The position numbers and the translations under genes are program-made. This document shows positions 39,701 through 46,329 of a stretch of 54,805 nucleotides of DNA, in pieces. Every line of letters starts with the position of its first letter. The stretch's first letter is position 1. A model generated the notes under the pieces. That model was not told the origin of the DNA, did no database searches, and saw only the letters and a program-made list of their open reading frames with translations. The stretch comes from Bacteroidales bacterium (GTDB lineage: Bacteria > Bacteroidota > Bacteroidia > Bacteroidales > FEN-979). Where the stretch lies: positions 1 to 54,805 of the forward strand of contig JAUXWT010000064.1 of assembly GCA_030681475.1 (NCBI GenBank). Direction: 5' to 3'.

Positions 39701-40089
39701 ACCCGTTTACCCGTTTACTGAAAACCGGTGATAGGATTGTTGTCCGCATCGTACTAACGGCAGATCGCGACCTTGAGTTTGTTCACATGAAAGATATGCG
39801 GGCAAGCGCTTTTGAACCCCACCCCCTGACGCCCGCCCCGAAACAGGGAGGGGGAACTGAAGGGCTGTCGGGTTATCGGTATCAGGATGGACTTGGATAT
39901 TATCAGAGCACCACCGATGTGGCGACCAATTTCTTTTTCGATTATCTGCCAAAGGGAACCTATGTGTTTGAATATGGTTTAAAAGCAAATGCCGCCGGCG
40001 ATTATTCCAACGGCATTACGACGATACAATGTATGTACGCTCCTGAATTTTCGGCTCATTCGGAAGGAGTAAGGATCAGGATTAAGTAG
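33757..40089 (+). CDS. Alpha-2-macroglobulin-like protein (MG2/A2M family)
   Basis: The 2110-aa secreted protein has a signal peptide (MKINHAIPLLAILFLLITFS). An N-terminal helical/beta region precedes the MG2 segment (about 638 onward, TDRAIYRPGQIVYFKG). The A2M domain follows at about 1288-1340 (RETAFFYPTL...ESLTRWKLLG), preceded by a Pro-rich linker. The thioester CxEQ motif is absent: the corresponding place reads LNEKQHENADAI. The terpenoid-cyclase-like all-helical part (GGWTWFAGM) and C-terminal receptor-like domain are present. Such proteins may trap proteases in the periplasm or at the surface. Three short repeat-derived insertions lie in frame at residues about 43-54, 1978-1988 and 2022-2036. 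Confidence 0.88.
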   Translation: MKINHAIPLLAILFLLITFSVNGNPQKPQSNQIARSTNSSTGNFTISPFHHFAISWKQVDSLANLGQPRSALEIVEKIYAQAKAGKVDPQVIKAIIYRIRLNSEFQENFLERTIAGLQKEISASPQPRKQLLQSILAEVYWKYYQNNQYRFRNRTQVTSNLPDSLETWGLATISNAITRTYLLSLDPADTLRRIPIGKFDDILELEIFNDGKRDSLKAEAARFYPTLYDFLAGRALDYFTSGEMGQSLPAQHFEVDQSWFFAQSGVFFDNRMMIPADTAVPASFAMRIFRDLARFHLKDKDRGALIKTELKRFAFVYEKYTRPEKDSLYLSALRQFEKAEAGSPHSTFISYALAAYLNGQGTLYQPLISDVHKWDIRSALEVCEKAIQRFPASDGAKNCKILAKSIKEPSLQITAGSAVPPDKPSLALIGVKNLKQLFFRLIKTDPDTYSEKAGTLDRDGYFKFLTSLSASKTWSQDFPDDSDYQNHQAEIKVADVPVGFWVLMCAPNKDFSDPKQVFAFTPFWSTQISYISKRNADGSFAYFLLDRETGLPLKNVAAEVWEKNYEYRERRSTTVKLRSFTSDGQGYFEIPPMDKNRHNSSQFIKLFYKDDLLITDNFYQYPVYSGQEQTSLQTMFYTDRAIYRPGQIVYFKGIILSRTGDRSKIKTNHTTKVVFTDVNGQKISEQNLTTNAYGSVNGSFVAPTGVLPGQMTISNESGSTYISVEEYKRPTFEVACEPLEGNYKLGELLSVTGKAMAYTGNPIDAGLVKYRVVRTPRFPFWDWGWRWPMPASPQVEITNGITTTDTDGKFIISFTAQPDLNIEKKNLPVFDFSIYADVTDLNGETQSVEQKVSVGYKALQIGTNLSEMVNLGNDSILKITTTNLNGRPTPATVTITLQRLRQPDRAYRERLWGRPDLHIMSREAFNKQFPDDVYDDENDQVNWAREETLIERTFNTATDSILNIFNAASRKLSPGSYFLVVTSTDPFGEVVEIKKYLTLFSPLSKEVPVNMISWFVPLKTSGEPGETARFLIGSKKENVNLIYEIRKNDTLLLREWIKLNNRAMMLEIPIKEQYRGNFSVNFMFVRQNRVFQHSQVVDVPHVNKKLGISFETFRSKLDPGAKERWKIKISDPSGKPADAEFLAAMYDASLDLFRSNEWSFNLYQRYSGMINWDINNAFRTNSGQWISSGGTNDNYLFQPGLKLNWFGANYFGGSGRYSRYARGGMDKSTRPEMMDSQTSGGVLSTETQPPPPPESVPEKVADETNLTGKVPVPSKIQQEPVKVRRDFRETAFFYPTLQTDSTGSLILQFTAPESLTRWKLLGLAHTKNLDYGLIEKELITRKELMVFPNTPRFVRQGDTVIFSSKIVNLSDRDLSGEAILTLTDAITQQSLNNLIDFKADKGYGLRVQSFSVNKSQSTVVSWRLIIPASPGLSVLQYQITAVSGNFSDGEEKAIPVLTNRMLVTESLPLPVRGKGTFGFSFDKLLKSGSPDQNNSTLKNYKLTLEFSSNPAWYAIQALPSLNEKQHENADAIFAAFWTNSVAAYIANSNPKIKAVFESWKSLTPDALQSNLAKNQDLKSALLQETPWVMEANNETGRKQKLGLFFDPDNIEANLKENLAKLRKLQTPNGGWTWFAGMPENRYITQNILTGLGQLHHLGITKIMKDPATRDMVIKAIGFLDREMQKDLEKLKKYQLKNLEGNHLGSQQIQYLYARSYFMNNPDGKIPDPGPDLTEAFNFYKKQAEKYWLQNDRFMQGMIALALNRIGSKAVPGLILKSLSEKALHSDEMGMYWAGERGFFWYQAPIETQALMIEAFDEISRDKNTLEEMKIWLLKQKQTQNWRSPRATLQACYALLLRGTDLLADDPGVKISLGKERISSDKLLDVKKEAGTGYFQVSWSGNEIRPEMGNITVSKSGEGVAWGAVYWQYFENLDKITTAATPMKLEKKLFVERNTPSGPVLDQIINDEGGAAKDNESSGSPVHPFTRLLKTGDRIVVRIVLTADRDLEFVHMKDMRASAFEPHPLTPAPKQGGGTEGLSGYRYQDGLGYYQSTTDVATNFFFDYLPKGTYVFEYGLKANAAGDYSNGITTIQCMYAPEFSAHSEGVRIRIK
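33885..33916. repeat. In-frame tandem octamer, four TTTCACCA-type units
   Basis: Units CTTCACTA, TTTCACCA, TTTCACCA and TTTCGCCA lie inside the A2M-like gene just after the signal peptide, translated as part of a low-complexity linker with HHFAIS. The period is 8 bp and four units are present, as at 39689 and 15729. Confidence 0.85.
39689..39720. repeat. In-frame tandem octamer, four GTTCACCC/GTTTACCC-type units
   Basis: Units GTTCACCC, GTTCACCC, GTTTACCC and GTTTACTG lie inside the A2M-like gene, translated SPVHPFTRLL, directly before the conserved KTGDRIVVRI strand. From memory of Bacteroides homologues this loop is shorter there. Confidence 0.85.
39820..39864. repeat. In-frame 45-bp G/C-tract hairpin insert
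   Basis: Fifteen codons (HPLTPAPKQGGGTEG) separate FEP from LSGYR, which are adjacent or nearly so in the homologues I recall. The DNA is a C-tract and G-tract pair (CCCCCTGACGCCCGCCCC...GGGAGGGGGAAC) typical of intergenic hairpin repeats, and its length is a multiple of three, so the frame survives. Confidence 0.7.
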
Positions 40090-40162
40090 TTTTCTGGTAA
40101 ATATACCATTTCCCCGGATTGGGTTTGGGTGAAATTTGTCATTCAGTGGTTATAATTTTGTG

Positions 40163-40192
40163 TTGTTTTTTTTATTTTTTACCTTATCTTTA
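40163..40192 (+). promoter_or_regulatory. Promoter of the 40210 regulator gene
   Basis: TTG at 40163-40165, a 19-bp spacer, then TATCTTTA at 40185-40192 (TAnnTTTG with one mismatch). Transcription would begin near 40198, giving a very short leader before the ATG at 40210 or 40216. A second match, TAATTTTG at 40153-40160, may be an alternative. Confidence 0.6.
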
Positions 40193-40209
40193 CAGTCTTT
40201 TATACAACC

Positions 40210-41223
40210 ATGGTCATGGATCAGCCGCTAACCATCCAGGAAATTCTTTTCCAGTCGGTAAAAGGCAAACTGGCGCCGAACATATCATTTGTCCATGACC
40301 TCTCAGAACTGTTGGGGATAAGCTACGACAGCGCCTACCGCAGGATCAGGGGAGAGAAGGAGCTCTCGCTGGAGGAGTTGAAGACCATCTGTATTCATTA
40401 CGAAATTTCGGCAGATGCGCTGTTCAATTTAAAAAGCAACCATGTAATTTTTAACTCCCTGGCGATCGGGGAAGATGGCTTTGATATTGAAAAATGGTTG
40501 CGATCAATTTTAAAAGCGATCAGGCAGGTTCATGACGCAAAGGAAAAAGAGATCATTTATGCCGCCAAGGATATTCCGGTGTTTTATTTTTTCGAATTCC
40601 CGGAAATTGCTGCCTTCAAGATCTATTTCTGGAACAAGGCGCTTATTCCGGCGAGCGGTTACGAAAATAAAAAGCTGACGCTTGAACCTCCTGAAGAGTT
40701 GTATGAAACAGGGCGACAACTCCTTTCTCATTATATTAAGATCCCGGCCATCGAGATCTGGAGCGAAGAGACGATCTCCAGCATTTTGCGGCAAATTGAT
40801 TATTGTTTTGTTTCCGGGTTTTTCTCCCGTACCGAGGATGTTTACAGCCTTTGTGATACGCTGGAAACATGGTTGAACCATGTTCAAAGCCAGGCTGAAC
40901 TGGGCTTACAGTATATGTTCGGGACAACTCCTGACGGAATTGAAAACAGCTTTAAACTATATCACAACGAGGTGCTTGTCACCGATAACACCATCCTGGT
41001 CAAAACCAACGGTCAGAAGAAATCCTTCAATACATATAATGTCATCAACCAGCTGATCACATCCAACCCGGTGTTTTGCGACCAGGTTGAAAATTCGCTG
41101 AGAAACCTGATGCAAAAATCCACCATGATCAGCGGAACCTCGGCCAAGGAACGCTACCGGTTTTTTAATATCCTGCATGAAAAGGTCAATACGCTCCGAA
41201 ACCGCATCGAACGGATGAGCTGA
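40210..41223 (+). CDS. Helix-turn-helix transcriptional regulator of a Bacteroidota family
   Basis: The 337-aa protein has an N-terminal HTH (about residues 25-75): LSELLGISYDSAYRRIRGEK with LSLEELKTICIHYEISADAL resembles the Xre/lambda-repressor fold. The remaining 260 residues are mixed alpha/beta with aromatic-rich stretches, likely a ligand or dimer domain with no named family that I recognise. The start could also be the ATG at 40216. It has its own promoter and is convergent with the broken barrel gene downstream. Target genes cannot be told from the sequence. Confidence 0.75.
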   Translation: MVMDQPLTIQEILFQSVKGKLAPNISFVHDLSELLGISYDSAYRRIRGEKELSLEELKTICIHYEISADALFNLKSNHVIFNSLAIGEDGFDIEKWLRSILKAIRQVHDAKEKEIIYAAKDIPVFYFFEFPEIAAFKIYFWNKALIPASGYENKKLTLEPPEELYETGRQLLSHYIKIPAIEIWSEETISSILRQIDYCFVSGFFSRTEDVYSLCDTLETWLNHVQSQAELGLQYMFGTTPDGIENSFKLYHNEVLVTDNTILVKTNGQKKSFNTYNVINQLITSNPVFCDQVENSLRNLMQKSTMISGTSAKERYRFFNILHEKVNTLRNRIERMS

Positions 41224-41268
41224 ATTATCTGCCTGGTTGACCCGTATTAGATTTGGTTACAACTTAAA

Positions 41269-42027
41269 TCATTCTACATTAATAATAAAATACAATCCGA
41301 TATTATAATTCCTGTACTCAATGGTTTTATCTGAATGCAGTCTGTTTTGCTTTGAATAAATCCAAGGATGGTTGTTTATTTTAAATGCATAACCGCTATA
41401 TATTCCAACTGAGTAAAAAATCCCATGTTTATAGGATGCACCGTAGAAGTTATAAGCGAGATCGAGGCCAATAAAGCCAATCAGTTGATTAATCCTGATA
41501 TCAAGGGACCTGTATTTCATATAATTGTCCAATGTGTTTTTATCTGTCTCTGCTTCGTTTAACAACCTGTATCTGTGTCACTTTATCGCAACCGTTGGCG
41601 ATAGTCTGAAACGATGGCTGTTGATTAAATAATATCCGAAATTTAATTCGTACAACCTTGTTTTAAACACAATCGTTAATGAATCATTTCCATCATCCTC
41701 CTGCTTTCCTGTCCCAAAATTAAATCCCAGGTAATACTTTTTATTGAATTTAGTTATCCCAAAAATAAGGGCAACGCCTGACGAATTCATTACATCCAGG
41801 TTGCATTGTCTTAAGGTTTCACTGAAAGCATGAAAATCATTTGGAATAAAATCCAGACCAATGTCAAGCCCTATCCCAATAAAAGATTTATGGTACGCTC
41901 CCTGGTTTTGAGGTTTAACCATGTGTGCTGGGCCACCTGCTCCATTTTGACCACTCAAACTGTTCGGGGAACACAGGATTAAGAGAAAGCAGATGCAATA
42001 AAATAAAATTAAACATCGGGTTTTCAT
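41269..42027 (-). pseudogene. Outer-membrane beta-barrel-like protein interrupted by an in-frame TGA
   Basis: From ATG 42027 the frame encodes a signal peptide (MKTRCLILFYCICFLLILC) and alternating beta-strands (GIGLDIGLDF, YYLGFNFGTG, LYELNFGYYL), then hits TGA at 41580-41578. Directly after it, in the same frame, 102 more codons continue the pattern (HRYRLLNEAETDKN, SLDIRINQLIGFIGLDLAYNF) and end with the aromatic strand YNIGLYFIINVE, a typical last barrel strand. Thus one roughly 252-codon gene carries one nonsense codon. Loss of function, readthrough or sequencing error are all possible. Confidence 0.75.
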
Positions 42028-42085
42028 GGTTCCTTTTTATCCAAAATGATCATCTGGTAGTGTTTTTTGAAAACAGGTGTTTCTG

Positions 42086-42856
42086 CTAATTATCCCTGAT
42101 ACACCTGACAGATAATTCAGACGATTTGGCTGCGTTGGTGAACATTACTCCAAACGTAAGATTGTCAAGATACAAGGCGCCGGCATTGTCGGCACCGTGT
42201 TCTGTGGAAGACCACCACCGGGCAGCAGGACCTTTTCCCGAAAAACTTTTCTCCAGTTTATACCCTGCCCAGTATCCACCACCAAGGGAATTGTAAAGCG
42301 ATGTCCATTCGGCCATCGAAGGGACATGCCAACCGGCAGGGCAGATCCCTCCGCTACCGGTGACTGCAGTCCAATTGTACTTGTATCCGTTTCCATCAAT
42401 ATTTTTAGTGGCCCCCGGTATGCCTGATCCATCGCCAACGTGTGTCATCCTCAGGTTCTCTGCCATCCATACCTGCCCGCCGGGCGCTAGCAAATGATAA
42501 CTGTTCCCGGCAATGTCTGCCACCGTGTCGGGAAGTTTTGAGAAAGTTTTACCTTCAAGACCTGTATTGCGTTTCAATGAATAATCATTCAAGGCGATCT
42601 TATTCCTGTCAAATTGCTCCTGGCTTCCTTTGATCGAAAATTTTCTTTTTGAACGTATTCCCGCACCGATCAGGAAGCCCGCGCCTGTTGAAACTATGAC
42701 CTGGGAAAGTGCGATTAGGAATCCTTCGACCAATATATCGCCAGTTTCATGCCATGATGACGATTTTTTTTTGTTTTGAGCATTTCCCTGATTTTCCTCC
42801 TTGTTTCTTCCTGTGAACCGCTTGCAACGGGTTTTGATGATGTCGAAGGTGCGCAA
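42086..42856 (-). CDS. FISUMP-domain protein with N-terminal transmembrane anchor
   Basis: The C-terminal half (about residues 112-256) is a Fibrobacter-succinogenes-major-paralogous domain: VWMAENLRMTH, YNWTAV, GICPAGWHVPSMAEW, WWSSTEH and LSVRCIRDN are its usual landmarks. Before it lies one hydrophobic segment (about 43-67, GFLIALSQVIVSTGAGFLIGAG), so the domain is probably exported and anchored. The start is uncertain: the TTG at 42856 gives 256 aa but overlaps the opposite-strand 42776 gene by about 80 bp through a poly-A tract, and a later start near 42735 is possible. The domain's function is unknown. Confidence 0.75.
   Translation of the reverse strand: MRTFDIIKTRCKRFTGRNKEENQGNAQNKKKSSSWHETGDILVEGFLIALSQVIVSTGAGFLIGAGIRSKRKFSIKGSQEQFDRNKIALNDYSLKRNTGLEGKTFSKLPDTVADIAGNSYHLLAPGGQVWMAENLRMTHVGDGSGIPGATKNIDGNGYKYNWTAVTGSGGICPAGWHVPSMAEWTSLYNSLGGGYWAGYKLEKSFSGKGPAARWWSSTEHGADNAGALYLDNLTFGVMFTNAAKSSELSVRCIRDN
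42764..42772. other. Nine-T homopolymer at the 5' ends of two opposing genes
   Basis: A run of nine T (plus strand) lies between a tandem ATGATG (42754-42759) and the lipoprotein signal of the 42776 gene. With eight T the second ATG would read in frame into that signal; with nine it does not. On the minus strand the same run (nine A) lies in the 5' part of the FISUMP gene. The tract length was deduced by matching both translations to the surrounding bases. Confidence 0.6.
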
Positions 42857-43855
42857 TGTTATTCTGCCGCCACTATAGTTCCGGTTGCGGATACATTTAC
42901 GGTCGTTCGGGTCATGACCTGGAATATCCGCTTTGGCGCCGGAAGGATCCCCTGGTTCGGGGATGCATGCGGCAACCGCGTTATTCTTTCGGAAGATGAA
43001 GTTTACGGATCGCTGCGGGCCATAGCCGGTAAGATCAATACGGTTAAACCTGACATCCTGCTGCTTCAGGAGGTTGATATCAATTCAAAGCGATCGGGCT
43101 ATATCGATCAGTTGCAGTGGCTTCTCGATCATACCTATTTCAACTATGCTGTGTATGGTTCGCAATGGAAGGCACAATTTATTCCAAGCGACGGACTGGG
43201 CCGCATGGAAGAGGGGAATGTCATCCTTTCACGATGGAAGATCAGTGATGCCACCCGGTTACAGCTTGCGTTGCGCAGCGACCAGGACAAGCTTACCCGC
43301 TATTTTTATGAACGATGCTGCATGGTGACCGCACGGATCGACATCCCGCATATTGACAATTTTTATGCAGTGAATATCCATGCCTCTGCCTTTGCCACGG
43401 ATGATACAAAGCAAAAACATATCATTCAGTTTAAAGACGAACTTGACCGGATTAATAAAAATGGCGGGTGGTTTGTGGCGGGCGGAGACCTGAATACACT
43501 TCCGCCGGGATCGGATACGACCGATTACTGCATCCAGGACATGTGTTCATGGGAATCATTTCACAGTGCCGGAGATGACCCGTTGCACAAGGAGGGAAGC
43601 AATTATGAGCCGGAGAAACATTGGCTGGAGGCGCTTTATGAATCATATCAATGCGCTGTTCCATTGGACACATACCAGGCCAGCCAGTTTAAATATTTCA
43701 CCCATACAACAAGGGGTGCCCATTTCTGGGACCGCACCCTCGATTACCTGTTTACCAATTATCAATGGGTTGATCATTCTGTCGTAACCCATCAGGAGGC
43801 AACCGGAGAATCGGATCATGCCCCGGTAAGTGTACTTATTATGATACCCAAATAA
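42776..43855 (+). CDS. Endonuclease/exonuclease/phosphatase (EEP) family lipoprotein
   Basis: The 359-aa protein shows the EEP fold motifs in order: TWNIRFG (metal-binding Asn), LLLQEVD (catalytic Glu), GGDLNT (Asp/Asn) and ESDHAPV (catalytic Asp-His). The N-terminus, LSISLIFLLVSSC, ends in a lipobox, so it is probably a lipid-anchored periplasmic or surface phosphodiesterase or nuclease; the substrate is unknown. The only in-frame start is TTG 42776, with an unusually short, uncharged n-region. An ATG 19 bases upstream is out of frame by one base because of the T-run. Confidence 0.82.
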   Translation: MSISLIFLLVSSCEPLATGFDDVEGAQCYSAATIVPVADTFTVVRVMTWNIRFGAGRIPWFGDACGNRVILSEDEVYGSLRAIAGKINTVKPDILLLQEVDINSKRSGYIDQLQWLLDHTYFNYAVYGSQWKAQFIPSDGLGRMEEGNVILSRWKISDATRLQLALRSDQDKLTRYFYERCCMVTARIDIPHIDNFYAVNIHASAFATDDTKQKHIIQFKDELDRINKNGGWFVAGGDLNTLPPGSDTTDYCIQDMCSWESFHSAGDDPLHKEGSNYEPEKHWLEALYESYQCAVPLDTYQASQFKYFTHTTRGAHFWDRTLDYLFTNYQWVDHSVVTHQEATGESDHAPVSVLIMIPK

Positions 43856-43865
43856 CTGCACAGGA

Positions 43866-44648
43866 ATGAAAAAAGTTCTTCTTTGCTTCATCGGGGTAAT
43901 CATTTTCAGTGATCTGTTTTCGCAGGATACCCTGACAAAGAATTACTGGACCGATGGAACTGCTTTTACCATTCCGAAACACAGGTGGGAACCTGGCCTT
44001 TTTACCCTCTCCAGATATGGCATTACCAATAAATTGGAACTTTCAGCCCATCCATTGATGGTCTTCCTGATGCCCCAGGTGAAGATCAAGGCAGGTTGGG
44101 GTGAATATTCAGGGTTCCGGCTGGCAACCGAACATGGCATCTTCTATCCGACACAATTCATGCGACTTGTTTCTTCGAAAGGAACCGGCGGATTGATCTC
44201 CCCTGAATTTACCATTCCCCAGATGTTTGCGATCTCCAACAGGTTCCTTGTCTCTTACAGGCCATTTAAAAACGTCATCCTCACTGCACATGCAGGAATG
44301 ACTTTTGCTGTGAAATTTGGGCCACTCGATAAAAGGACCACGATCGACCTTCCAATCCTGTACACGAGACTCGCCGTTTTCTACAACGAACCGGCATCTG
44401 ATGCCGGCCTTGATTTTCGCGGACAATTCATTCCCAGGCTTGGATGGCTTTTCAATGTAGAAAACTTTTTTATTTGGGGTACTGCGGAGAATTATTTACT
44501 TGAAAACAAAGGAGTCCTGGCCTATACATCTAAAAAAGAGACACTCAGAATAGAAGCCGGATACAAACTGTGCTTCGGGAAATATCCTGCCGGGCCGCAA
44601 TGGCATTTGTTGCCAGTGATAGATTTAATTTTCGGGATAGGGCATTGA
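43866..44648 (+). CDS. Outer-membrane beta-barrel-like protein of unknown function
   Basis: The 260-aa protein has a signal peptide (MKKVLLCFIGVIIFSDLFSQ) and many alternating strands (LELSAHPLMVFLMP, FRLATEHGIFYP, LTAHAGMTFAVKFG, LRIEAGYKLCFG), consistent with a porin-like or DUF-type barrel. It starts 10 bp after the EEP stop and is probably co-expressed with it. I do not recognise a named family. It is convergent with the WYL regulator. Confidence 0.7.
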   Translation: MKKVLLCFIGVIIFSDLFSQDTLTKNYWTDGTAFTIPKHRWEPGLFTLSRYGITNKLELSAHPLMVFLMPQVKIKAGWGEYSGFRLATEHGIFYPTQFMRLVSSKGTGGLISPEFTIPQMFAISNRFLVSYRPFKNVILTAHAGMTFAVKFGPLDKRTTIDLPILYTRLAVFYNEPASDAGLDFRGQFIPRLGWLFNVENFFIWGTAENYLLENKGVLAYTSKKETLRIEAGYKLCFGKYPAGPQWHLLPVIDLIFGIGH

Positions 44649-44671
44649 CCTGTGAATTTTGGATTACAAAC

Positions 44672-45580
44672 TCATTCATCCCCATATTGCGCTTCAGCGC
44701 CCGTGTAAATCGTTCTTACCTCACTGATCAGCCGTTCCGGCGAAACGACTTTCACCGCCTTGCCGTAGGAGAGGATCTCCATCACCAGGTCGTGGGTGAT
44801 GAACAGGGTGATTTTAATTCGGAGTTCCTGAGGGTTGTCCTCAAGGATGACCTGCGATTCGTGGATCGGATAGCTTTTTACGTACTTTCCCTGGTCAGGT
44901 TCAAATGAAAGAATGATCTCTTCAGGTTGATCATCGTCGGGGTTGATCACCCCGAAACAGTACCGGAACATTTCATTTACATCCAGGTTCACAGGATAAT
45001 CGAAACAGCCGGGGGTGGTTTGGAAATCGAGGATCCGGTCGAGGCCAAAGGTCTTTACCTTTCGGTCATTCCTGTCCTTTGCAAGCAGATACCACCGGCC
45101 CTTCGACTCTTTCAGGGCAAAGGGTTCAACAAGCCGCTCTTTCGGCTCGTCGCTGTCAAACCGCTTATGCACCAACATCAGGATCACGCGGTTTTTGATG
45201 GCATGGAGGAGGCCGTAAAAATGGTGGGTCCCATGCGCCTTGCGTTTTTCGAAAAACATATACCGGGTGATGTCGCTCACCATTTTCAGCGAATTGATGG
45301 TGTCGATCGATTCGAGCATGCGGTTGTTCAGGTCACTTTGCTGATCTTCGGCAATGAAATAGACCCCTTTGGAGAAGTCGTACCGGATATCGATTTTAAA
45401 CAGCGTCCTGATCTCGTTCAGGTCACGCATGAAGGTTCGGTTTGAAACTGAAAAGGTCCGGTCAAGGAATTCCGATTCTTTTTTAAGGTAATCGTTGATC
45501 TCCTGAAAGGTGGCCTCACCATTGCGCCGGAGTTTTTTAATAATGGTGAGATACCTGAAGATATAGTCCTGCTTTGCCAT
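44672..45580 (-). CDS. WYL-domain transcriptional regulator
   Basis: The 302-aa protein has an N-terminal winged-helix region (about 1-70, with FSVSNRTFMRDLNEIRTLF). The middle segment, EPFALKESKGRWYLLAKD followed by RKVKTFGLDRI, is the WYL core, and a C-terminal WCX-like segment follows. WYL regulators sense small ligands or nucleic acid and often control DNA-damage or phage-defence genes. It is 17 bp downstream of the small 45598 gene and probably co-transcribed with it. Confidence 0.9.
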   Translation of the reverse strand: MAKQDYIFRYLTIIKKLRRNGEATFQEINDYLKKESEFLDRTFSVSNRTFMRDLNEIRTLFKIDIRYDFSKGVYFIAEDQQSDLNNRMLESIDTINSLKMVSDITRYMFFEKRKAHGTHHFYGLLHAIKNRVILMLVHKRFDSDEPKERLVEPFALKESKGRWYLLAKDRNDRKVKTFGLDRILDFQTTPGCFDYPVNLDVNEMFRYCFGVINPDDDQPEEIILSFEPDQGKYVKSYPIHESQVILEDNPQELRIKITLFITHDLVMEILSYGKAVKVVSPERLISEVRTIYTGAEAQYGDE

Positions 45581-45597
45581 GGTGCGGTTGATTCATG

Positions 45598-45909
45598 CTA
45601 ACATCCGGCGCAGTGCAGTTTATGGCTTTGGCCCATCATTTCGTAAGTGAAATTCCCGGCCTGGAAACCTTCTCCTGCATCTTCGTCGGATCTGAATTTT
45701 TTCCAAAGGTATTCCTTCTCATCGTAATACCAGCCGTCGTCCTCCTTCACATTTATTTCGTTCCAGTCAATCACTTTGCCGGTAGCGGGGTCATAGATCT
45801 CATAATCCGACCCGGTCTTTTGTCCGAACTCAATCGCCTCGTGCAGGCGGATAAATTCACGCTTTTCCTTTTTTCCTGCGGGTTTCCTGTAAACTGTCAG
45901 TAAAATCAT
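45598..45909 (-). CDS. Small conserved-looking hypothetical protein
   Basis: The start is taken at the ATG 45909 (103 aa, beginning MILLTVYRKPAGKK), since an upstream ATG at 45951 adds only a Lys-rich stretch. The protein is acidic and aromatic (DDGWYYDEKEYLWKKF) with a C-terminal Cys-x-x-Cys-like ending (LHCAGC). No family is recognised. It precedes the WYL regulator by 17 bp. Confidence 0.6.
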   Translation of the reverse strand: MILLTVYRKPAGKKEKREFIRLHEAIEFGQKTGSDYEIYDPATGKVIDWNEINVKEDDGWYYDEKEYLWKKFRSDEDAGEGFQAGNFTYEMMGQSHKLHCAGC

Positions 45910-46030
45910 AATATAGAGTTTTAATTTTATTTTAGCATTTTTTCCCGGCATCCGTTTGATTTTGAATTGCCGGTTTATTGTTTTCGATGTAAAATTACAA
46001 TGAGACTACGCCAAGATGTGACGTGGTGTG

Positions 46031-46260
46031 GAAAAATATTTACCTCACCCTAACCCTCATGATCACCTCACCCTAAGAGGGTGTCTCAAAAGTCATTTTT
46101 CACCGCAGAGACGCAAAGACGCAGAGAAATAAAGTATTGATTGTGAATCCTCTGCGTCTCCTCCTCTGCGGTTAATATTAAAAAGTTACCTTTCGAGACA
46201 GCCTCTTGGGGGATGAGGTGTGTTTGTCGGGAGAAGGGGTTGGGGGATGAGGTGTGTTTT
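46031..46260. repeat. Inverted G/C-tract repeat interrupted by the palindromic element
   Basis: Left of the 46075-46207 element lies CCTCACCCTAACCCTC and a second CCTCACCCT. Right of it lies a 19-bp sequence TGGGGGATGAGGTGTGTTT, repeated directly at 46207-46225 and 46241-46259. The right side is roughly the reverse complement of the left, so an older hairpin repeat seems to have been split by insertion of the smaller element. Confidence 0.6.
46075..46207. repeat. Copy 3 of the dispersed palindromic (MITE-like) element
   Basis: 133 bp bounded by AAGAGGGTGTCTCAAAAGT and its near complement ACCTTTCGAGACAGCCTCTT. Internal octamer arms GAGACGCA/AAGACGCA and TCTGCGTC match copies 1 and 2. It has no coding capacity. 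Confidence 0.88.
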
Positions 46261-46329
46261 GTGGAGTACTTGAAAAAATAACCACAAACTTTGTCTGGAA
46301 AACTGTTATTTTGCAGAAAAATTCAACCT

